Assembly (NCBI RefSeq): GCF_010894405.1
Contig: NZ_JAAIYA010000005.1
Coordinates: forward strand, 558,001 to 622,000
Source: Pyxidicoccus caerfyrddinensis
GTDB taxonomy: Bacteria > Myxococcota > Myxococcia > Myxococcales > Myxococcaceae
Length of the DNA stretch: 64,000 nt
Direction: 5' to 3'
Below the pieces are notes generated by a model. That model was given only the letters and a program-made list of their open reading frames with translations. It was not told the origin of the DNA and did not search any database. Within the stretch, counting starts at the first letter, position 1. Every line of letters begins with the position of its first letter. The position numbers and the translations under genes are program-made. Positions 58,611 through 64,000 of the stretch are shown one piece after another.

Positions 58611-60524
58611 ATGAAGCGGTTGAAGTCGCTGGGCTGGGCCGTCACCACCTGTGCCGCACTGGGCTGTGGCTCGGGGCAGCCGTCCGAGACGGTGTCCCCG
58701 TCGGCCGAGGCCGGCTCGGTCCGCGCCGCCGCGAGTCGCGCCTCGAAGAAGATTGTCGAGTCCCCGACGGCCGTCGCCCCCAGCGCCTGCACCGCGCTCT
58801 ACTCCACGCCGCAGGCTCAGTCCGCGCTGACCCAGGCGGTGGTGGACCCGGGGCTGAAGGCGGACGGCACGACGCGCACGCTCATCCTGTCCTTCAACAC
58901 CGACGAGGCGCTGGCGCCCGCGGTGACGACGCTGTCCGGGCTGCTGGGGCTGCAGGTCGGCAAGGGGCTGGGCACGCTGAAGGCCCTTCCCATGGTGGTG
59001 GTGAAGCTGCCCGTCACGCCGCTGGTGCTGACGCTGCTGCGCACGCAGCTCCAGCCGCTGGGCCTGCTCTCCATCTACGAGGACCGGCCGCTGCAGTACT
59101 TCCTGGACCAGAGCGTGGCGTACATCGGCGCGGACACCGCGCGCACCGCCTTCCAGGCCACCGGCTCCGGCATCGGCGTGGGCGTCATCGACTCCGGCAT
59201 CGACGGCACGCACGGAGACTTCCCGAACATCGCCCGCAACGTGAAGGTCGTCGCCCCGGTGTCGGGCGTGCCGGTGGGCGGCGCGCTGTACCTGGACGTG
59301 CCGGACAGTGACTTGACGAGCGGCCACGGCACGCACTGCGCCAGCACCATCGCCGGCTCGGGTGCGCGCTCCGGTGGCAAGTACCAGGGCGTGGCGCCGG
59401 GGGCGACGCTCCTCGGCGTGGGCGCCGGCGAGGCCATCAGCATCCTCTACAGCGTGCAGGGCTTCGACTTCCTCCTGCACCCGGACGTGCGCGAGACGCA
59501 CAACGTCCGCGTCATCTCCAACTCGTGGGGCACCACCGGCCGCTTCGCGCCGTTCAACCCCATCTCCATCGCCAGCAAGCGCGCCTACGATTTGGGCGTC
59601 GTCGTCGTCTTCGCCGCGGGCAACGAGGGCCCGGACGCGGACACGCTCAACCCGTACAGCGCCTCGCCGTGTGTCATCTCCGTCGCGGCCGGCACCGCCA
59701 AGGACACGATGGGGGCCACCAACCCGCTCGTGAGCCAGGACCTGCCCGGCGCGCTGGCGGACTTCTCCAGTCGTGGCGTGCCCGGTGACGCGCTCCACCA
59801 CCCGGACATCACCCTGCCCGGGGTGAACATCGTCGCGGCGCGCGCCACCAGCGGCAACCCGGCCATCGTCCCGCCGTACCTCGGCCTGGACGCGCTGCAC
59901 CCGGAGCCCTTCTACGCGTCCATCTCCGGCACCTCCATGGCCACCCCGCACCTGGCCGGCGTCGTCGCGCTGATGCTGGAGGTCAACCCGGCGCTCAACA
60001 TGGACGGCGTGCTCGCCGCGCTCACCTCCACCGCGAAGCCCATGTTCGCGAAGAACGCGGACGGCACCCCGCGGCAGCTCGAGCTGTGGGAGGTGGGCGC
60101 CGGCTACGCGGATGCGTACGCCGCGGTGCGCGTCGCTTCCGAGACGGCGGGCACTCGCTACACCACGCAGACCACCGCGCTGCCGGGCTGGACGGGGAAC
60201 GTGGACACCAGCATCAACATCCCCGTCGCGGACGTGACGCTGCTGGCCGCCGAGGACAACCACAGCGTCGTCGTGCCCGAGGGCGCGAGCGCGCTGCGCA
60301 TCACCACCGACTGGGGCAACCCGGCGTTGGATCTGGACATGAACGTCTACGGGCCCAACGGCGAGCTGGTGGGCTCCAGCGCCAACGGCACCTCCACCGG
60401 TGAGTCGGTGTCGATTCCGCATCCGGTGGCGGGCACCTGGCGCGTGCAGCTCAAGGGCTTCCTCAACACGCCCACGCAGTACACCGGCACCGCGGCGGTG
60501 GACCGGCTGGTGCCGCTGCCGTAG
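58611..60524 (+). CDS. Secreted subtilisin-like (S8) serine protease
   Basis: This is a 637-residue lipoprotein-type or secreted protease. Signal MKRLKSLGWAVTTCAALGC has a lipobox (ALGC). An I9-like propeptide region follows (RTLILSFNTDEALAP, VVVKLPVTPLVLTLL). Catalytic residues: Asp in GVIDSGIDGTH, His in GHGTHCAST, oxyanion Asn in AAGNEG, Ser in SGTSMATPHLAG. After residue about 520 a beta-sandwich domain (pre-peptidase C-terminal like) has DWGNPALDLDMNVYGP and VAGTWRVQLKGF. Probably degrades prey or developmental proteins outside the cell. A terminator follows. Confidence 0.9.
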   Translation: MKRLKSLGWAVTTCAALGCGSGQPSETVSPSAEAGSVRAAASRASKKIVESPTAVAPSACTALYSTPQAQSALTQAVVDPGLKADGTTRTLILSFNTDEALAPAVTTLSGLLGLQVGKGLGTLKALPMVVVKLPVTPLVLTLLRTQLQPLGLLSIYEDRPLQYFLDQSVAYIGADTARTAFQATGSGIGVGVIDSGIDGTHGDFPNIARNVKVVAPVSGVPVGGALYLDVPDSDLTSGHGTHCASTIAGSGARSGGKYQGVAPGATLLGVGAGEAISILYSVQGFDFLLHPDVRETHNVRVISNSWGTTGRFAPFNPISIASKRAYDLGVVVVFAAGNEGPDADTLNPYSASPCVISVAAGTAKDTMGATNPLVSQDLPGALADFSSRGVPGDALHHPDITLPGVNIVAARATSGNPAIVPPYLGLDALHPEPFYASISGTSMATPHLAGVVALMLEVNPALNMDGVLAALTSTAKPMFAKNADGTPRQLELWEVGAGYADAYAAVRVASETAGTRYTTQTTALPGWTGNVDTSINIPVADVTLLAAEDNHSVVVPEGASALRITTDWGNPALDLDMNVYGPNGELVGSSANGTSTGESVSIPHPVAGTWRVQLKGFLNTPTQYTGTAAVDRLVPLP

Positions 60525-60549
60525 TCCCGCCGCATAGAGGGGGAAACGT

Positions 60550-60593
60550 CCGGCGCGTCCTGCTCTCCGTCAACGGGGAGCGGGATGCGCCGG
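60550..60593 (+). terminator. Terminator after the subtilase gene
   Basis: A long imperfect hairpin with outer stem CCGGCGC (60550-60556) and GCGCCGG (60587-60593), followed by TTGTTT (60595-60600). Confidence 0.7.
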
Positions 60594-60610
60594 GTTGTTT
60601 CAGGAGGACT

Positions 60611-61135
60611 TCAGTTGCGCGACGGGTAGATGCCTTCCAGTGCGATGATGAAGTTGATGCACGTGAAGGGCGACATGTTGTTGTGGGGCTGGCTGCCGCC
60701 GGCGACGCCGATGGCGGCCGGGTTCATGGTGCCGTCGATGGGCGCCGCGCGGTAGTTGGTGATGGCCGCGGTGTTGTCCGCCGCCAGCACGGTGCCGACC
60801 GGAGTCTCCGTGTCGCCGTTCTGGCTGCTCACGTTGAGCGTGTGGTTGTGCGCCGGCATCTGCGTCGAAATCAGCGTCACCGTCTCGCTACCGCCCTGCT
60901 CGCCCAGCGTGCGCGGCGAGAGGCCCGGGCCCTGGCCGGGCTGCATGGGATAGCGGCCCCGCAGGTCCGGCAGGGCGAACGTCGTCTGCCCGTTGCCGCC
61001 GTACGTGGTGCCGAGGATGGAGAAGAGCGCGGTGTTCTGCGCGATGGAGAGGATCTGCCCCTGGCAGAACGCCCAGCCGCGCGGAGCGAAGTTCCCACCG
61101 AACATCATGATCTGACCAATGAATGGCTCGGACAC
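60611..61135 (-). CDS. Phage tail collar-domain protein (MdpB/microcystin-dependent type)
   Basis: This is a 174-residue protein of the tail-collar family found as stand-alone proteins in many bacteria: SEPFIGQIMMFGGNFAPRGW, FCQGQILSIAQNTALFSILG, TTYGGNGQTTFALPDLRGR, and the C-terminal MSPFTCINFIIAL. The start is placed at GTG 61135 because AAGGAAGG lies about 5-12 bases upstream and family members start at SEPFIG. There are no other phage genes nearby, so this is not a prophage remnant by itself. A tandem repeat leader precedes it. Confidence 0.85.
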   Translation of the reverse strand: MSEPFIGQIMMFGGNFAPRGWAFCQGQILSIAQNTALFSILGTTYGGNGQTTFALPDLRGRYPMQPGQGPGLSPRTLGEQGGSETVTLISTQMPAHNHTLNVSSQNGDTETPVGTVLAADNTAAITNYRAAPIDGTMNPAAIGVAGGSQPHNNMSPFTCINFIIALEGIYPSRN

Positions 61136-61582
61136 GTACACCTTCCTTGAGTTGAGGAGCTTGATGAGTTGAGGAGCGTTGCAGACGCAGCAGAGACGCA
61201 GCAGAGCACGTCGGCTGCTCGCTGAGCAAAGGACCGGCCACACGCTCGAAGTCGGGATTCCGGGCGTCGTGATGCGTCACCTCCCAGGGGAGTGCGTCGC
61301 TCACGCGTGTGTCGCGTCGTGTCGCTGCGTCCGGCTGAGACGCAGCTGCGTTCATCGAGGACGGCGGGTTGGATTCAACCCATGTCGCGGCCGGACGCGT
61401 CGGGTCCAAACGCAACCGCGTTCCAAAGGGACGCGCAGGGGGGGGATGGCTCTCCGGGGTCAACTCGATACACAATCGCCTCATCATTGCTGAAGCACGC
61501 GCGCGGCGACCCCTGACCGCGATCTGGCGTGGGGCTTGCTCTGGCCCCCGGCACTGAGTCCCACGATGAGGAGATGCACTAG
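61136..61582. other. Intergenic region, 447 bases, with short repeats and promoter
   Basis: No gene is supported. It holds a 12-base direct repeat GAGTTGAGGAGC (61149-61160 and 61166-61177), a tandem 11-base GACGCAGCAGA (61184-61194 and 61195-61205), a 12-bp palindrome ACGCAGCTGCGT (61340-61351), and the sigma-54-type promoter of the collagen-like gene. The first repeats lie just upstream of the MdpB-type gene on its strand. Confidence 0.55.
61525..61540 (+). promoter_or_regulatory. Sigma-54-type promoter of the collagen-like gene
   Basis: TGGCGTGGGGCTTGCT matches TGGCACG-N4-TTGCW at 11 of the 12 non-N positions of the core except the CA of CAC. GG and GC are at the required spacing. The predicted start of transcription is about 61551, 32 bases before ATG 61583. 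Confidence 0.55.
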
Positions 61583-63943
61583 ATGGCTCGACTGAACTGG
61601 CAGCGCCCCGCGCATTGGACATTCTTGAAGGCACTTCCGCTGGCGGCACTGCTGGTGCTGTCGGGATGTGACGAAAGCAAGGAGGGCCCACAGGGCCCAC
61701 AGGGTCCCGCCGGCGCGCGCGGCCCGCAGGGTGAGCAGGGCCCCGTTGGCCCCGCTGGAGCGGACGGCGCCGACGGCGCGGCCGGAGCTCCGGGCGCCCC
61801 GGGTGAGAAGGGCGACAAGGGAGACACCGGTCCCGAAGGTCCCGCGGGTCCCGCGGGCGGCCCTCGCGGTGACACCGGCCTGGGCGCGCTGGTGCGCACC
61901 ACCGCGGAGGCCGCTGGCGCCAACTGCGCCACCGGCGGCGTGCTGTTCGAGGCGGGCGTCGACGCCGACCGCGACGGCGAGCTGGACACCAACGAGGTGG
62001 ACGCGGACCTGACGCGCTACGTGTGCAACGGCTCGCAGGGCGACCGTGGCCCCGCCGGTCCGGAAGGTCCGATGGGTCCGCAGGGCCTGCGCGGCGACCA
62101 GGGCCTCCAGGGCCCGCAGGGCGACACCGGTCCCCAGGGTCTCAAGGGTGACACGGGCGATGTGGGCCCCGTCGGTCCGCAGGGCGCCACGGGTCCCCAG
62201 GGCGTGAAGGGCGACAAGGGCGACACGGGCGCCGTCGGCCCCACCGGCCCGCAGGGCGCCACCGGGCCCCAGGGCCTCCAGGGTGACAAGGGCGACAAGG
62301 GCGACAAGGGCGACACCGGTTCCCAGGGCCCCCAGGGTCCCCAGGGTCCGCAGGGCAACGTCGGCCTGAGCGCGCTGGTGAACACCACCGCGGAGGCTGG
62401 GGGTGCCAACTGCGCCACCGGCGGCGTGAAGCTGGAGACGGGCATCGACGCCAACCGCAACGGCACGCTGGACGCGGGTGAGATCAACGCCGCGCTGACG
62501 CGCTTCGTGTGCAACGGCGCTCAGGGTCCCCAGGGCATCCAGGGTCCGACGGGCGCGACGGGTCCGCAGGGCGCCACCGGTCCGCAGGGTCCCCAGGGCG
62601 TGAAGGGCGACAAGGGCGACACGGGCGACATCGGTCCTCAGGGTCCGCAGGGTCTCCAGGGCCCGCAGGGCAACACCGGTGCGCAGGGTCCCACCGGTCC
62701 CATGGGCCCCCAGGGTCCCATGGGTCCGCAGGGTCCGCAGGGCGCGGCCGGTCTCCACTCGGTGGCGGCGACCGCCGCCGAGCCCGCGGGCGCCAACTGC
62801 GCCACGGGCGGCGTGCGGCTCCAGTTCGGCTCGGACGCCAACAGCAACGGCACGCTGGACGCGGGTGAGGTCAACGCCGCGCTGACGCGCTACGTGTGCA
62901 ACGGCGCCCAGGGTCCCCAGGGCATCCAGGGTCCGGCGGGTGCCACGGGCGCGACGGGTCCGCAGGGCGCGACGGGCGCGACGGGCGCGACGGGCGCCAC
63001 CGGTGCTCAGGGTCCGCAGGGGCCCGCGGGCTCGACGGGTGTCTTCGGTGACGGCTCGGGCGGTGCGTTCACCGTCAACTCGACGACGGACCTCACCACG
63101 GTCGCTGGCTTCAACAGCCTGGCCGGCCGGCAGCACCTGCAGTTCACCACCGTCACCATCAACAGCACCCTCATCGTCCCGAGCGGCACGGTCATCCGCG
63201 CCACGGGGGACTTCACCGTCAGCAGCACCGGCAGCATCATCGTGGCGCCAAGCGCCGAGGACAACGGCGCGGGGCCCGCGGAGGCGGGCGTGGCCCGTGC
63301 CCCGGCGGGTGAGCCCACGGCGGGCCGTGGACTCTATCCGCTCCAGGCCGCCCAGCTCGTGCGGCCCGGTGTCATGGGCGGCGGCGCGGGCGCCAAGGCG
63401 TCCGGCGTGCAGTTCGGCCAGGGTGGCGGCTCGCTGGTCGTCATCGCGCAGGGCACCATCCGGGTGGTGAGTGGCGGCGCCATCAATGCCAACGGCGACG
63501 CCGGTGGCAGCGGTGCCACCGTTGGCAACCTTCCGGGTGGCGGCGGTGGCGCGGGCGGTGTCGTCGTCATGGTGGGCAAGACCGCCATCACCGTGAGCGG
63601 AGCCATCCGGGCGGTGGGCGGCGGTGGCGGCGCCGGCAACAACGCGGGCGGCGCGGGCAAGGGCGGTGGCGGCGGCGGCGGCGGTGGCATCATCCACCTG
63701 CTCTCCTCCACGTCCCCGGCGGTGACCGGCACCATCGACGTGAGCGCTGGCGCGGCGGGCGCCACCGCGAACCCCACGGGGGCCAGCCAGGCCATCACCG
63801 CGGGCGGTGGCGGCGGCGCGTGCGGCGGCAACGGCGGTGATGGTGCCTCCGGCACCCTCACGGCTCCCGCGCCGTCCCAGGCGGGCGCGGCCGGGTACAG
63901 TCTGTCGACGGTGGTGCCCGCCCCGGAGAACATCTTCCTCTAG
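61583..63943 (+). CDS. Collagen-like repeat lipoprotein with three DUF7151-type modules
   Basis: This is a 786-residue surface lipoprotein. Signal [13 protein letters not shown] has a lipobox. GXY triplet repeats ([20 protein letters not shown]) form collagen-like stretches. They alternate with three copies of a short module: [14 protein letters not shown] then a [13 protein letters not shown]-like acidic loop and LTRYVCNG. The loops [18 protein letters not shown] and DANSNGTLD look like calcium-binding or EF-loop-like sites. The C-terminal 300 residues are Gly/Ala rich with a right-handed-helix look ([10 protein letters not shown]). ATG 61583 has GAGGAG about 10 bases upstream. Likely displayed on the cell surface; role in adhesion or the fruiting-body matrix is inferred. 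Confidence 0.9.
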   Translation: MARLNWQRPAHWTFLKALPLAALLVLSGCDESKEGPQGPQGPAGARGPQGEQGPVGPAGADGADGAAGAPGAPGEKGDKGDTGPEGPAGPAGGPRGDTGLGALVRTTAEAAGANCATGGVLFEAGVDADRDGELDTNEVDADLTRYVCNGSQGDRGPAGPEGPMGPQGLRGDQGLQGPQGDTGPQGLKGDTGDVGPVGPQGATGPQGVKGDKGDTGAVGPTGPQGATGPQGLQGDKGDKGDKGDTGSQGPQGPQGPQGNVGLSALVNTTAEAGGANCATGGVKLETGIDANRNGTLDAGEINAALTRFVCNGAQGPQGIQGPTGATGPQGATGPQGPQGVKGDKGDTGDIGPQGPQGLQGPQGNTGAQGPTGPMGPQGPMGPQGPQGAAGLHSVAATAAEPAGANCATGGVRLQFGSDANSNGTLDAGEVNAALTRYVCNGAQGPQGIQGPAGATGATGPQGATGATGATGATGAQGPQGPAGSTGVFGDGSGGAFTVNSTTDLTTVAGFNSLAGRQHLQFTTVTINSTLIVPSGTVIRATGDFTVSSTGSIIVAPSAEDNGAGPAEAGVARAPAGEPTAGRGLYPLQAAQLVRPGVMGGGAGAKASGVQFGQGGGSLVVIAQGTIRVVSGGAINANGDAGGSGATVGNLPGGGGGAGGVVVMVGKTAITVSGAIRAVGGGGGAGNNAGGAGKGGGGGGGGGIIHLLSSTSPAVTGTIDVSAGAAGATANPTGASQAITAGGGGGACGGNGGDGASGTLTAPAPSQAGAAGYSLSTVVPAPENIFL

Positions 63944-63979
63944 TTCCCCCCGAGTCGTCCCCTGACGGCACACGGCGGC

Positions 63980-64000
63980 CCGCGAGCAATCAGCTCGCGG
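63980..64000 (+). terminator. Hairpin after the collagen-like gene
   Basis: CCGCGAGC (63980-63987) pairs perfectly with GCTCGCGG (63993-64000), 5-base loop, at the very end of the window; the following sequence is not visible. Confidence 0.55.

Noticed and set aside
60611-61135. Prophage remnant suggested by a tail-collar domain protein
   Set aside because: The MdpB-type protein is commonly found alone in bacteria and no other phage gene lies nearby.
61680-63040. Repeated short triplets that could look like a CRISPR or simple-repeat array
   Set aside because: They encode GXY collagen triplets in frame in the collagen-like protein; there are no spacers or conserved palindromic repeats.

Overview
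The window is very GC-rich, densely coded DNA of a myxobacterium (Myxococcus/Corallococcus/Pyxidicoccus type). The best marker is a member of the Myxococcales-restricted TIGR02265/DUF2378 family at 2.9 kb. Many sensor kinases, a sigma-54 enhancer-binding protein, many lipoproteins and a collagen-like surface protein fit the same assignment. I see no rRNA, tRNA, CRISPR array, insertion sequence or integrated phage. About 48 genes are supported.

Layout. 0-6.5 kb: the tail of an archaemetzincin-like protein with an altered active site, a beta-propeller lipoprotein, an esterase-like protein, an ankyrin protein, the DUF2378 protein, and a large membrane-bound Fe-S oxidoreductase. 6.8-15.5 kb: a VWA protein, DsbD with a redoxin, GNAT, MFS efflux, a UBP-type zinc finger, an NmrA-type SDR and a GspG-like protein. 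15.7-17.6 kb: two adjacent HtrA-like proteins with no visible export signal. 17.7-22.6 kb: a conflict/defence-type cluster. It holds a TOPRIM-like protein, an OLD/ABC-type ATPase, a frameshifted HNH nuclease, and a divergent XRE-ImmA/IrrE gene overlapping a PIN-like gene. 22.6-25.3 kb: a lipoprotein, a PNPOx-like protein and a GNAT.

25.4-29.6 kb is a small biosynthetic-looking locus. An asparagine-synthase-like ligase, a UGT-type glycosyltransferase and a kinase-like protein overlap end to end, with a radical SAM enzyme diverging from them. The kinase-like protein looks like a circularly permuted ROK/ASKHA fold. A sensor kinase follows. 31.9-38.4 kb is a tightly coupled operon: LuxR-type regulator, MoxR-type AAA+ ATPase, unknown protein, metallopeptidase-VWA protein, coiled-coil protein and PaaK-like adenylate-forming enzyme. 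The last five overlap by 1-4 bases at every junction. 38.6-40.5 kb holds a second ATPase/TOPRIM pair with the same gene order and the same ATGA junction as the first, partly in DNA of visibly lower GC.

40.7-50.2 kb: an S41 peptidase, a zinc-ribbon membrane protein, a secreted metzincin-like protease with a lipoprotein-like neighbour, a sigma-54 activator with a TPR-like sensor region, DoxX with a divergent LysR regulator, and a dipeptide-epimerase-like enolase-superfamily enzyme. 50.5-64 kb: a hybrid histidine kinase, a SUFU-domain protein, a FemAB-like protein, an 81-bp repeat, a fatty-acid desaturase, BioA, an AI-2E-type transporter, a secreted subtilase, a tail-collar (MdpB-type) protein, and a collagen-like lipoprotein with three DUF7151-type modules behind a good sigma-54 promoter match.

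The strongest candidates for something not well described are the MoxR/VWA/adenylate-forming operon, the permuted-kinase/AsnB-like/glycosyltransferase/radical SAM locus, and the twin ATPase-TOPRIM pairs.
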